Assembly: GCA_033807695.1 (NCBI GenBank)
Contig: JAWMBF010000014.1
Span: 1 to 24,085 of the forward strand
Length of the DNA stretch: 24,085 nt
Source of the DNA: Daedaleopsis sinensis
Lineage: Eukaryota; Basidiomycota; Agaricomycetes; Polyporales; Polyporaceae
Reading direction: 5' to 3'
Position 1 is the first letter of the stretch, and each line of letters begins with the position of its first letter. Position numbers and translations under genes: made by a program. The notes below the pieces were generated by a model. The model did no database searches and was not told where the DNA came from. It worked only from the letters and a program-made list of their open reading frames with translations. Below, one piece after another: positions 1 to 9,895 of this stretch.

Positions 1-1074
1 CTATCAGCGACCTTCAACAGCCCATCCAGAAGCTGTTCACGCAGAGATTCGTGCCCCTCACGCGTCAATTCGTCGGGACTCTTGACGCCTGGCAGGAAGT
101 CACGCTGAAGGAGTTCCAGCGGCTGTACTTACGCGCGGTTGGCGATGACCTCGCGACCCGATTCCCTCTCGTCAAAGACGACGTGACACACAAGCTTGTA
201 AGTCACTGTCGATTTGATCCCACAAGCCTCGAAACACGCGCTGACCTCCAGTACTTTGTCTCCAGATCCAGAAAAAGCTGAATGATTGGCGAGCGAAATT
301 TGCCACTACCGCCATGGAGACCTTCAAGGAAATCATCAGTACTGAGGGTGAAGACCTCGGCAATCTCTTCGCTGAGCCCACAAACATCGGTACGTATGCG
401 AAGTACCTGTTAGGTGATGGTAAGGGCGCCGCACCGCTCTTTTGGGCTGAGTGGAATAACGGCACGCGCAAACGTGTAAGCTCTGCTACCTTCGTCCTTC
501 TGCCCGATATTAACTACTATTCATCACACATTGTAGGGACGGCTGCAAAACACGATGATCGTGGGCACTCTCGCCCATCATCTGTCCGAGTTAGAGGCTG
601 TCCCAAGATCCGAGCGCACAGAAGACTACCCACGTGGGGCGCTCTGCATGTCTGTTCTCGCGGTGAGTGCACACATTCTCTGGATTCGACTCATAGCTCA
701 CGATACTTGTGCAGGCTATGCACACTCTCACTCACTACCAAACCGGGGAATGGGCTCCGCCTCCCAAGGCCCGTGGGTGGTTCTCCGCCGACAACTACTC
801 CGACTCTTTCTACTGGGATAACGGCAAGGAGAAGTCCGACAAGAAGGTAACGCGCATCATGAAGACCATCGATAGCCTGCGCGCCGACGAATGGCTGGCG
901 ATCGTTGAGGCCACGCGGGCTGTTCTGAACACGCGCAAAAGCAAAGCGGGACGGCGTTCCAGGTCGAGCAAGGGCAACCCTGGAGGCAATGCGGACTCCG
1001 AGGACGTCGACCCGACGAGCGCCGCTGCATGCGATGACTCCGACGAAGATTTGGTGCTGGTCGAAGACGAGTAG
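1..1074 (+). CDS. Divergent DUF6532-type protein, 5' partial
   Basis: Exons <1-197, 266-475, 537-662 and 715-1074, stop TAG; the reading frame enters at base 3 (first full codon ATC). About 297 C-terminal residues are visible and no start is in the window. The protein is mostly helical-looking and ends in a Lys/Arg-rich then Asp/Glu-rich tail closing in LVLVEDE. I do not recognise the sequence by itself. However, its three introns (before IQKKLNDW, GRLQNTMIV and AMHTLTHYQ) are all phase 0 and fall where the last phase-0 introns of the DUF6532 genes at 6512 and 13657 fall. The block around the third intron aligns: GALCMSVLA/AMHTLTHYQTGEW against ALALVISA/IQCAIEEWATG. It therefore looks like a fast-diverging member of the same family, carried by element A. 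The function is unknown. The frame is uninterrupted, so it may be functional. Confidence 0.65.
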
Positions 1075-1432
1075 AGTTTCCGATTAGCATGACTGCTAGC
1101 CTGAGTACTATACCAGTTGTACTATGCTCTTGACTCCGACTCAGAGTCGTAGTGTAGTCGCTTTATACATTCGCGTCCGACTGATTTTCGATGGCCGTCA
1201 CTCCACCAGCGGTACTAGTAGTGATTCTGCGAGCTTATTGGATCAGCTTGTGTACAAAGTTAAGAGGCGACTTACGAATGATATGCAATGTAACAAGGTT
1301 ATGCAAGTTGCGATAACTCGGATGATGTTGTACAGCAATAGGGACATAGACCATATAAGATCGATTGAAGTTACGGACTACACATGTTACAGTACTTATG
1401 TAACCTCCATAACCTCCGTAACATAGGGTGCG
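1075..1432. repeat. Non-coding right arm of element A with subterminal inverted repeats
   Basis: No gene is visible. The last 80 bp hold short inverted motifs: GTTACGGA at 1370-1377 against TCCGTAAC at 1415-1422, with a second GTTAC and a GTAAC between them and two tandem TAACCTCC units. Clusters of short motifs just inside the terminus are typical of CACTA-like elements, where they serve as transposase-binding sites. That role is inferred here. Confidence 0.4.
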
Positions 1433-1444
1433 GTTTTGCTGATG
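1433..1444 (+). repeat. Right terminal repeat of element A
   Basis: GTTTTGCTGATG, one mismatch from the right termini at 9509-9520 and 17138-17149. The next two bases are TG, the same dinucleotide as the target duplication of element C. The duplication cannot be confirmed because the left end is outside the window. Confidence 0.55.
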
Positions 1445-1446
1445 TG

Positions 1447-1845
1447 GCAGCATAGTACACCGTTTCAGTCTACTACTAGTACTTAGACCGTACGTATCGG
1501 AGCCAGGCTGACGACACGGATAACCCACGCGCTCAATGTTGTGCCTCAGACTCTACACCCGGTGATGAGCATCATGTAGTTCTGCGCTGGTATTCGATAC
1601 GTCTAGCAGTTCTTTACGGTACATAGATCTTAGAGTTCGCGCGTACTGTAATTACGTTAGAGTTACAATGCGGACTTATTCCAGCCCACTCTCCCGAGCT
1701 CTCCCGGCTCGCTTCAAACGCGACCGGCTGTACGTCATAACGTTCGCGTTTCGGGACATGATGGTCTGCCATAATCTCTGAAAACCTTCCCGGTGTTGAT
1801 CAATGTTACACTGGATAACTCACACGCATCGTCGCTGCCTGAGAT
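1447..1845. other. Host spacer between element A and the secreted-protein gene
   Basis: AT-richer, with stop codons in all frames and no gene seen. Its right end and the bases following it form the promoter region of the small secreted-protein gene at 1939. Confidence 0.4.
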
Positions 1846-1938
1846 CATAAAAGACGAGTCGTCGATGAGCAACCGCCATTTGTCAACTTCTCCCCACCTC
1901 AATATCCCTCGACCTCTCCCAACCTCTCGCTGCCCATC
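1846..1938 (+). promoter_or_regulatory. Probable core promoter and leader of the secreted-protein gene
   Basis: A TATA-like CATAAAAG lies at 1846-1853, 86 bp before the ATG. A strongly pyrimidine-rich tract runs from about 1885 to the start codon. A TATA-like box plus a CT-rich leader is a common arrangement in well-expressed fungal genes. Assignment is by position only. Confidence 0.4.
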
Positions 1939-2525
1939 ATGATGCCCAAGCTTTCGGCCGTCATTGTGATTGCTATGGCCCTAGTCGCCCAAGGTGCCTC
2001 GCTGGTCGAACGCAGTGAGTCTTCTCGACATCCCACACGGGCCTCCTCCCCACAGATGACACTAACTCACCTCCCACCCTCGCAGACTGCAAAAACGACA
2101 ACGTTGGTCCAATATGCGAGACGAGCCTCGGGAGCCCGAACATGGCCGACTGCCAAGAGGCTCTCAAAAAGATCAACTCCAACTGCTTCCAAGGCAACAA
2201 GTACGGCTCCCACTGCAGGACCCTCGTCACCGTCCGCACATGCAAGGTCGACGTTTGCGGCAGGGCTGACTCTGAGCTCTCCGCCGGCGTCCACTGCGGC
2301 GGGTACCTCCAGACCCTCCTGAACGACTGTCACAGCGGCGGCCGCGTCGGCGGGAGAATCTATCCCAGTAACTGCAATGTCGTGTACGGCGGTCTCGGTA
2401 TCGCCCCCATCCCAGACAAAGACAAGTACCACCTCCAGTTCTCGCACGGTATGCCGAGTCTCCTTGCTGGATTCTATGCCACTCAGTGTCCTCATTGCTC
2501 ATTTACAGCCCCATCATCCGAATGA
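1939..2525 (+). CDS. Small secreted cysteine-rich protein
   Basis: Exons 1939-2014, 2086-2448 and 2509-2525 give 151 aa. Residues 1-20 form a signal peptide (MMPKLSAVIVIAMALVAQGA), with cleavage probably at or just after the Gln-Gly-Ala region. The mature part has ten cysteines, an even number consistent with disulfide bonding, and is rich in Gly and Asn. The Cys spacing loosely recalls the small secreted effector or killer-protein-like families of basidiomycetes, but I cannot place it in one. The start is supported by the CT-rich leader; a second ATG follows immediately and would change only one residue. The second intron (60 bp) is in frame and lacks a stop, so unspliced RNA would encode a 171-aa form with 20 extra residues that add a CPHC motif. 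It lies in host sequence between two transposons. Likely extracellular, function unknown. Confidence 0.75.
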
Positions 2526-2910
2526 GACATCACATCTTGCCCTTCAATTCACGCACTGGCATCGAAACTCCGTCGTTGGCCTCTCCGATCTCAGTCGTAA
2601 ACGTCTGTATCAATACCCTACCCCGTACTACTCTGAGTGTCATGTATCAATTTGTCCCAAACGCGCAGCGATAGAGAGTCAATGCATACACCAGACAGCA
2701 GAGAAATCCTCTCGTATGGCCGTCTACGCACTCCGGAGAGTATTCACGGTGTATCATGGACTCTCTATCTCTCTTCCGCTCGCGATACCAGGGCACCCAC
2801 GAAATTTGGTGGCACCCGGGCCAGAGTCTCCCGCCCCGATGGCGAGGTGACCCACCCTCCAGCAACACCCTCCTTGAAGTTTGAGCATGAAGTATGTGCT
2901 GCCTCCCGCA
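2526..2910. other. Host sequence between the secreted-protein gene and element B
   Basis: This holds the 3' flank of the secreted-protein gene and the left flank of element B. A plus-strand frame open from 2637 continues past the insertion point when the element is left out, but its composition does not look like protein and no start or splice context supports it. No convincing gene. Confidence 0.35.
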
Positions 2911-2912
2911 AA

Positions 2913-2928
2913 CATCAGGGAAACTCAT
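2913..2928 (+). repeat. Left terminal inverted repeat of element B
   Basis: CATCAGGGAAACTCAT, complementary to 9505-9520 at 14 of 16 positions. Preceded by AA (2911-2912), one copy of the target duplication. Confidence 0.75.
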
Positions 2929-2969
2929 TTCGGCGCCTACAAGCCGTAGCAGTCAGTCAAGGTTGGTAG

Positions 2970-3002
2970 CGCTATGTGGCAGCTATAGCATCTTGTCGCT
3001 AC
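2970..3002 (+). repeat. Left subterminal repeats of element B
   Basis: CGCTATGTGGCAGCTATAGC (2970-2989) followed by CGCTAC (2997-3002). A matching inverted block (reverse complement CGCTATATGCCGCAATAGC) lies at the other end at 9483-9501, with further CGCTATG copies at 9404 and 9454. Position and repetition suggest transposase-binding sites. Confidence 0.5.
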
Positions 3003-3210
3003 GCACTGTTCTTTATAGTTATACACGACTGTGATGCTAGCCACGGAAGCTTCGTTGTAAAGACCTTCTATATAAAGACAATTATCGCTCAACTGCGAGC
3101 GGCACCTTCGCACTGGCAGGCGAAGTCGATGTTGCGGCACATAGTAAGAGTGCGATGTCAAATTATCATACTGGCGGCTACTAGTACTCGAGAACGTTAC
3201 TCGGATTGAG

Positions 3211-6200
3211 CTATCTAGACAAGATATCGAAGGTGTGGAAGTCTAAGTAGCGGTTGAGTAGATAGGTCATTGGAAGATTGAGCATGTCCATATCCGGAGT
3301 CAACACCGCGAGCTCCTCTTCGTCTAATCTAGCAACAAGATGACATGAACGTACCAAGTGGCTTGCACGAACGATGGCGGAGTGGCGCTCGCCATTACGG
3401 GTGGATTGGGAGGTAGACGGCAGAGCTGAGATCGGATCGGCGGTGGGACGAAGGTTTCGGAACCATTGCACGTATATCAACGGCTCCAAGAAGCCATGCT
3501 CAGTCGGTAGAGTGAAGATGAGCCGGACATGGCCAGGGCGTAGACCTACGATGATGATCAGTGATCGCAGCCGGATAGAGAGGATGGAATACGCACCATT
3601 GAAGCCTCCTCCCTCCCTATAACGTTCAGCGTCTGCCATAAAGAGCCCACAATCAAAATGTGACGGTCTTGCGGCCTTGTCGCCCATGCGAGGCAATGCT
3701 GGGATTGCACGGACTTTGCACATCCGTTTGTCGTTCGCAACATGGATGTTCGCCGGAAGGAGGAGAGTGATCGAATGGAACACTGAGTACGTGGTCTCGA
3801 GCGTAGCAAGCGGCGAGCCAGGAACAGTGTCGCGGAGAAAGGTATTCAATTCGTCGAGGAAACCGGGAGCTCCGTAGTTCGAGATGATGGTGGTCAGAGA
3901 GACGTGGCGAGCGCTGGGCGTGAGAGGCACCTGCGAAGCGCGTCTGACGTTGGAGTTGATGAGCTGCTTGAGCGCCTTGATTTCTTCGTCGGTGTCGCTC
4001 ATGTCGTTCTCCCCGTCTTCGCCAGTCTCCTCCTCATCCTCCGCACCGCCGTCCTGCCCGGTCTCAGCTCGCGCAAGTGCTTGCTCAAGCTCCCCATCTA
4101 ACCAGTCCAAGTACGCGATCCGACGGTGGAGAGCCTCTTGACGCTGCAACCAAGTCGTCATTTGGGCGAAGTATTCGCGGCGGTTGCTGGCACGGTACGC
4201 CTTCTTGGCAAGGTCTATGTGGAGACGTTCGGAGGTCTCGGTGTTCAGGCCGTCAAGACAGCCGAGTCGGCGGATAGATTCGATGTAGTGGATAAGTGAG
4301 TGTAATTTCGGTAGATTGAAATGTTGTCGTGCACCGAGCTCGCGGAAGATGTCTTTGTGGGCGTGGAAGTCTGCGAGGGCGGTCTGCATGCGTGTGAGTG
4401 TCTCCTCAGAGTGAACCTGGTACTGGGCATAGTAAATGAAATCGAGGAGGGCACGAATGGCACGAAGAGCTCGCGAAGGCACCTTCCCGACCATGACTCC
4501 GAGGAGTACCTTTTCGAGCTCCTTCGCCTCTGCTCCGGTCCACTGGGATATCATCGATATTCCGCGCCCGAAATGCCGCAACCCATGGCACTGAGGGAGA
4601 GCTGACAACGCGGCGTCGAGGACGTCTTCGCCGACTATGTGTTGACACCACCTGAGCAAGTGGTCCTTGATCACACCTTTGTGGATCTGGTGGAGAATGT
4701 CGGGCGAGATCGCAGCAAAGATGTCGGTATGGGGCAGGTCGGCCCAGAACGGGTCGAATATGGGACGTAGACCCTGCACCGCGATCTCCGGGACGTCTTC
4801 CCCTGCTCCAAAGCGGCTGAGGTAGTCGGTGGTCGCGGCGTGGTCACGGAGAGGGTGTTCAACAGCGTTTTCACGCTCTTTCGGGGGAACTAGGCAGCGC
4901 GGACACCGGTTTTCTTTGCAGCACGCTATCAAGCATTGTTCGGGATGATCTGCGATGTACGCAGCAAGGATAGGGAAGACAAGTCGGATGAATCCATCGG
5001 CACAGGTGATGGGTATACCAGTGCGGCCGGCTTCCTTGAGCGGTTCGAAGATGAGCGACATGGAGTGGTGAAAGAGGCGGTAGAGAGCGTCGGAGCGCTT
5101 GCTGTCGGAGAAGCACGCGAGCTTCGCAACAGGTATGTACCCCAGTAGAACAAAGGCGTGGGCGGATGATTGTCTTCTGACAGCCTTGTCGATGTTTCCT
5201 AGGGTGAGGTAGACGGGCCAAGCAGTCTGATCCCCTCGCAATACGGTCAGAGTAGTCTTGTCGGAGGCGACGATGAGAGGAGAGACTGTAGCACCCGAGG
5301 GAAGCTTGTGCTACAGCACCAGGTTCGTGGCATTAGTGACTCTCTTAATCAGTGGTGGTCGCTAAGACGTTACTCACTTGCGTACTCCACCACCAGTCCG
5401 ATGTGTTCATCTCACTGTAGTATCGAACACCATCCTTGAGTATCTTGACCGGTGAGTAATGGATGTGGTCCTTCAGTGCGGGATTCCCCAATAGCTCTTC
5501 AGTGCAGTCGACAGGGTTGCGGCGCCACAACTCTAGTTCCTCGGTCTGCGGTTTCCCATTCGGGCCGACAATGTCGCCCTCGACTTTGATCACATCGCAG
5601 AACCACTCCGCACCTTTTGGCAACACATCAACCTTCTTCATCAACGACACTTTGTTCTTAAACGAAGGATTGGTGCGGTTGCGAGTCTTGGGAGCGCCGC
5701 AAGCAAGCGTATTACATTAAGCATCTGCACGGTCATGTTCAATGCGGTGAACTCACGATTGACAATTTGCAGAATCTGTCGGCCCCGCTCTGCGTTGTGT
5801 TCGTCATGAGCCAATACGCCAGCTCCCATTCATCTCGGTCCAGAAACGGTGCGCATGGAGGTTCTTCGGCGTCGATTTGTTGCTGATATACGTTTTCGAA
5901 AGTTGTTGTAGACTGTCCCATGACGCTCGCAGCCTCACCAGGATAGTGCTCATATGTCCATGGTTGAGTGGTCGACACATCCTCGTCCTCCACCTCTTCG
6001 ACCGTGACCCGTCGCCGCTTGCATGGAGGCATATCCGGCGCTCCGTGATTGTGGAAGCCATCGAGAGCATCGAGTCGGGGTCCGGATGGGGAGAGGGGAT
6101 GCACACCGTCGTCCCAGCCTGAGATCATGTCTTCCTCGGAGGTGGGGGTTCGGATGCCTGGCCCAGGAGAATCTTGACTTGGACGGACATGTGCCCCGAT

Positions 6201-6326
6201 GGCTTGCGCGGTGGACAGTCGGTCATAGTAGTCGTAGCAGGTGCGTGACTGAGTCGTGTGCCGGCTGAGGTCTCCTGAAGTAGCAAAAGGAGCAAGACAA
6301 GCCTGGCATTGTGTGAACTCTGGCAT
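3211..6326 (-). CDS. Plavaka-type transposase of element B
   Basis: Exons (transcript order) 6326-5757, 5686-5378, 5310-3597 and 3545-3211 give 975 aa. Introns are 70, 67 and 51 bp; the last is in frame and hidden in a longer open frame. Role: cut-and-paste transposition in the nucleus, acting on the CATCAGG termini. Domains: an N-terminal C2H2/C2HC-like zinc finger (CQAC then H and C, residues 8-30); a hydrophilic linker; then the conserved core with GDWWW-like SDWWW, SDKT (309-312), CADG (396-399), a Cys cluster ending CPRC (about 419-432), SPDILHQIHKGVIKDH (about 496) and ERLHIDLAKKAYRASNRR (about 654). These blocks are characteristic of Plavaka transposases, a relative of the KDZ/CACTA group. 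The conserved Asp and Glu in these motifs are the likely metal-binding residues, by inference. An acidic low-complexity insert follows near residue 720. The ATG at 6326 precedes the finger directly. It is divergent from the DUF6532 gene 185 bp away. The frame is intact. Confidence 0.9.
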
Positions 6327-6511
6327 AGAATGACAGTAGGAGAGGTAAGTCGTTATATGCTACTCAGTTTGTTAAGAGGCTAACTGAGCAGAAAAACGGG
6401 CAGAATCCTAATCGGGCACTCGTGCGCAGTCCAAACTCAGCTACGGCGACTTCCGGCGCCCTTTTTGCGCCCCTCCCTCTTTGTCTCGTTTTCTTTCTCA
6501 CCACCACCACG
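6327..6511. promoter_or_regulatory. Shared divergent promoter of element B
   Basis: The 185 bp between the two start codons must serve both genes. It contains an inverted repeat, CTCAGTT at 6363-6369 and AACTGAG at 6382-6388, and a pyrimidine-rich leader (about 6465-6500) before the DUF6532 start. No clear TATA box was assigned. Confidence 0.5.
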
Positions 6512-9174
6512 ATGGCCTCCCAACAACCCGTCGCTGCACGCACTGGAGAGCGAATTCGCAAACGGTCGGCTAAAGCACAGCAACTCGATGAAGAGCAAGC
6601 TGCCGAGCCACCTCCTCCTCCGAAAAATCGACGCACTGCGAAGGACACGTCAGCGAACAAGTCGAATGCCACACCCACACCCCGGCGACGTGAACAGGAG
6701 GTATGTCTATGGCATATGGTCTGTGCTATATATGACATCTCTGATCCTTACATGAGTTTAGTTTCAGACTGCGACCTTGCCTACCAACCGCACTGCCCAG
6801 CGCGGCGTGGCCAACATCATCAAATCGTCGACCGCAGTCAACCTTCATGCGCACACGGCCGGTCTGCCTCGACCCAGCAGTCCGGTTGCCAAGATTGTCG
6901 GAGGACAACGGCAGACCAATGTCACAAACATTGTGAGTACTACTAGTCCATGACCCGTCAGATCTGGCATGACAGTATCGCACACTTACTTGACACTCCA
7001 ACAGCCTTCAAGTTCACCTCGGCTTTCGTCTGCCCAAGCTTACGAGATCAAGAGACTGCGGAGCCCATTCGTGTCAGGCCGCAACAACATGGCTGACAGC
7101 GACTCCGGGGGATTTATATCCACTCCCAGCGCAGCATCTCGCAATGCCACACCTGGGCCATCCACCACATCTCGGTCTGCGACTCCGAGGCTAGGTATGA
7201 TGCGGCCGATCAACGCGCTCAATACGGGCTCTGTCGATGTGACCGCGCGCCGTGAGCCATTTAGCACAACGTACGTAGATCCCGCGGTTACCGACCTCGA
7301 AGCTGAGGGCCTGCTAAGCTGATTAACATGCCCAGCACACCTACTATCTCGACCGCACATATTCCCATCGACCCGGAGCTCATCGCTATCAGTCGCGAAG
7401 CGACTGCAGCGCCGTCGTCTGTGATCCGCGACCGAAATGCTGCGTCGTTCCAGGCTATGCCGCTACATCTCAGCCAAGACCAGCTCAATTCTACTCAAGT
7501 CGGCCCCGGGCCGGTCAACGCAATGACTCACACCCCAGGGAGTCAACCTCAGAGCTATCGTAGGTGTCACACACGTAGTATGTACTAGCTCAATGACTGA
7601 TTGCCATTTTTGGCCATAGTGTCTTGGCTTAGAGGTCCCAGCCCTGATGGGGAAGACGCAGCATTCTACGAGAGCGAAGAGTTCGCGCAACTCTGTGGGC
7701 CCACTGAGGATGAGTATCGCTATGATCCCGAGACTGCGCGCGAGATCGCTTCGGACCCTGAAGCCGATCTTGACAATGACGAAGAAGACCAAGACCCTTT
7801 CGATTCCCAACACGTGCAGGTATGTACTATAACTCTGGAGCTGTCTCGCTCTGAGTCATCCACGCAGGCTAACATAACCGCAGCCCCTCATGCGCCCACG
7901 TGAGGACGACATTCCATCCCAAGCACAGCCAGATACCCAGCGGCGCCGTCTCACACCTTCCGGCTCAAACCCATGTGCTGCTTCGGTTGCGCAACGTGTC
8001 ATCGCTGCAATCCCGGGGCGCAAGCCCCGACAGATGGACTTCGACACTGCCGCTCAAGAAGTTATCGTGCGCGCGGTGCCCATCTTCAAGCTAAAGGTTA
8101 GTGCCGAGTATGCGTATCCTGACCCCATGAAGGAGCAGGTCTGGGCGAAACAAGCTTGGTACCAGGCCGTGGACGAGCTTCAAGTCGACCTCATGCACGA
8201 ATCGGGTGTTATTCAAGTTGTAAGTGTCCGTATTCCCAGATGATTGTAGCTCACCACTACTATTGCATCAGATTGGGCAGTACGCTTGGAATCTTCGTAG
8301 CGAACTCAAGACCGCAGCGAAGAACTATGTGCAAGGTGTCTTCGGATTCCGAAGCGGCACTTCGTCGGCCGTGATCGCGCATAACCGTGACCTTGCAGCA
8401 GTCCTGTTAGATGACAGCGCCTTTACATATAAGGTGCATGAAATGTCACCTTTGCGCCCAGCTCCAGGCTAATGTTGAACTCTACTACAGACTCGAGGCA
8501 CTCCCGAAGAAGAAGCCGCTGGACTATATGAGGCCGAGATCATCCAGATGGTCATCAACCGTGTATACTACAAGAGCGCGAAGGATGACGGTGTCATCCT
8601 CCGCCAGTTCTACACACCCTTCCCTCTCCCGGCATTGGCCCTCGTCATTTCCGCGGTATGTTGACATGACATAAGTTCACGAATGCAGCTAATGCCGATG
8701 TTGTTCACAGATACAATGTGCTATTGAAGAATGGGCCACCGGTCAGTTTAGCAGCGTAACCTTTCGTGAGAAGGAGTACCGGCCCATCTACGACGAACAT
8801 ATCAAAGCCCTGCAGCTGTATCGCAACGAGTCCATTAGTGACATTCAGTTCGACATCGTCAAGCATATCTGTTCCAAAATTGCATCCGAGGGCTGGTACG
8901 TGTTCTAACTCTCACGCACACGAGTGGTACACCGTGACGTTCACCTTCCGACTCGATGTATGTTACTAATAATCATTATGACAGCGACACTGCAAACGCT
9001 CCGCCCGTCCATGGCCCCGGTAAGCCAGCAGTCTCTTCCCGGGCTCTCTCGAAGGCCATTGCTGCATACGCCTTCAAGAAACAGACCGACTCGGAGGGTC
9101 TCTACGCTGCTAGTGGTGGTATGGCAAGCGGCAGCACCCACCCAGAGGTTCCGAGTCCGAGTCACCGTGACTGA
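6512..9174 (+). CDS. DUF6532 protein carried by element B
   Basis: Exons 6512-6700, 6768-6932, 7005-7270, 7336-7559, 7620-7819, 7884-8219, 8272-8433, 8491-8655, 8711-8895 and 8985-9174 give 693 aa. Residues 1-390 are low-complexity and probably disordered: basic N-terminus (RTGERIRKRSAK), Ser/Thr/Pro-rich middle, an acidic patch near 320-345. The C-terminal part (about 395-625) is the DUF6532 domain, recognised from blocks such as VSAEYAYPDPMKEQVWAKQA, LRSELKTAAKNYVQGVFGF, AHNRDLA and LPALALVISA..EEWATG. DUF6532 has no known function. A basic, disordered N-terminus suggests nuclear location or DNA binding. The first intron could end at 6761 instead (two added residues). It is divergent from the transposase and inside the same terminal repeats, which suggests a role in transposition or its control. 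The frame is intact. Confidence 0.85.
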
Positions 9175-9504
9175 GCTCACGCTCACGGTGGCGCTGCGTA
9201 CGTGTATTGTCAGCTGGTAGTAGCAGCGCGAATGATCTGCCATGTAGTAGATACAAGTTCTCAAGCAAGATGTCACGGTGTTGCATGCCCTGCTACTACT
9301 ATTACTGCTGTCACGACTACTTTTGTGCGACGCTACAGCCGCGACCACTGCCGCTCACGCATTAGAAACTGCCTATTCAGGCAAGCTATATACCGCTACG
9401 ACACGCTATGGTGTGAATGGCTCCGAAACGGACGGCATTGATAGACGGGGGGACGCTATGAGGCGCCAGAGGCTACATGGCGGCTATTGCGGCATATAGC
9501 GTGG
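9175..9504. repeat. Non-coding right arm of element B with subterminal repeats
   Basis: No gene. It contains CGCTAC (9394-9399), CGCTATG (9404-9410 and 9454-9460) and the inverted CGCTATATG (9493-9501), mirroring the left arm. A cluster of this kind is expected for CACTA-like binding sites. Confidence 0.45.
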
Positions 9505-9520
9505 ATAAGTTTTCCTGATG
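9505..9520 (-). repeat. Right terminal inverted repeat of element B
   Basis: ATAAGTTTTCCTGATG, inverted partner of 2913-2928. Followed by AA (9521-9522), the second copy of the target duplication. Its outer 12 bases equal the outer 12 bases of both element C ends. Confidence 0.75.
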
Positions 9521-9522
9521 AA

Positions 9523-9785
9523 CCCGACGAGTCGTCAAACAAGGTTCAAGCGCATGGCCCACTGTTCCTTAAGCTTCCTTGGGAGCAGCTTGTCAGATCG
9601 ACAGATCGAGATCCTAAAGCTACTCAACGCCCCGGGCGGCTTCACCTAGTACACAAGAGCCTTAGGGTGTGCTACCCCGCATTGAGTCGGAGTCGAAGGT
9701 TCCACGCCACCTCCGACACGCGCCGCCGTCCTCGCGCACCCTGCTCCTCTCCGTCCTCGTCAGCTCTCTACCATGCCTGCCAGTG
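9523..9785 (+). pseudogene. Host strip between elements B and C: 5' end of an interrupted gene
   Basis: A host segment of 263 bp. Its last 100 bp are pyrimidine-rich and lead into ACC-ATG (start codon 9773-9775), in good fungal start context. After 13 coding bases (ATG to 9785) element C begins. Past the element, from 17152, the frame continues open. Inferred: this is the promoter, leader and first four codons of a host gene that element C separated from its body. The upstream edge of the strip is also a transposon junction (element B), so part of the upstream region was displaced too. Confidence 0.45.
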
Positions 9786-9812
9786 CATCAGGAAAACCCT
9801 CCCTTGCAGATT
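9786..9812 (+). repeat. Left terminal inverted repeat of element C
   Basis: 27 bp starting CATCAGGAAAACCCTCCC. Matches the complement of 17123-17149 except for one T/C difference at position 19. Preceded by TG (9784-9785). Confidence 0.9.
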
Positions 9813-9883
9813 TAATATATTACTTTGCAATCTATCTCTAATCCATGCGACCACCCTACTTTGTGGTGAAGTACTACAACTAT

Positions 9884-9895
9884 GCACAACTTATG
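9884..9895 (+). repeat. Left subterminal repeat of element C
   Basis: GCACAACTTATG, present in inverted orientation at 17081-17092, 57 bp inside the right end; this copy is 98 bp inside the left end. Possible transposase-binding site. Confidence 0.4.

Larger units (their letters stand above)
1..1444 (+). mobile_element. Right-hand part of Plavaka-like element A (left part outside window)
   Basis: Seen: a DUF6532-like gene on the plus strand (1-1074) is followed 359 bp later by GTTTTGCTGATG at 1433-1444. This matches the right terminus GTTTTCCTGATG of elements B and C at 11 of 12 positions, and like element C it is followed by TG. The order 'plus-strand DUF6532-type gene, then terminal repeat' is the one seen at the right ends of B and C. 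Inferred: the matching transposase, on the minus strand, and the left terminus lie upstream of base 1. The start given is only the window edge. The single mismatch in a 12-bp terminus keeps confidence moderate. Confidence 0.6.
2913..9520. mobile_element. Plavaka (CACTA-like) DNA transposon, element B, complete
   Basis: The element is 6,608 bp. It begins CATCAGGGAAACTCAT and ends with the complement of CATCAGGAAAACTTAT (14 of 16 positions match), and is flanked by AA on both sides (2911-2912 and 9521-9522). It carries a transposase on the minus strand (3211-6326) and a DUF6532 gene on the plus strand (6512-9174), divergently arranged, with non-coding arms of about 300 and 350 bp. A 2-bp duplication fits the short 2-3 bp duplications of the CACTA group. 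Both genes have uninterrupted frames after splicing, so the element may be autonomous. Its ends were found by comparison with element C. Confidence 0.8.

Noticed and set aside
1939..2525. Assigning the secreted protein to a named killer-protein or effector family
   Set aside because: The Cys-rich, signal-peptide pattern is suggestive, but spacing does not let me place it in one family without a search.
2637..9660. Frame of roughly 135-140 codons that stays open across the empty site of element B
   Set aside because: The composition is not protein-like, no splice or start context was seen, and it overlaps the upstream region of the interrupted gene; probably chance.
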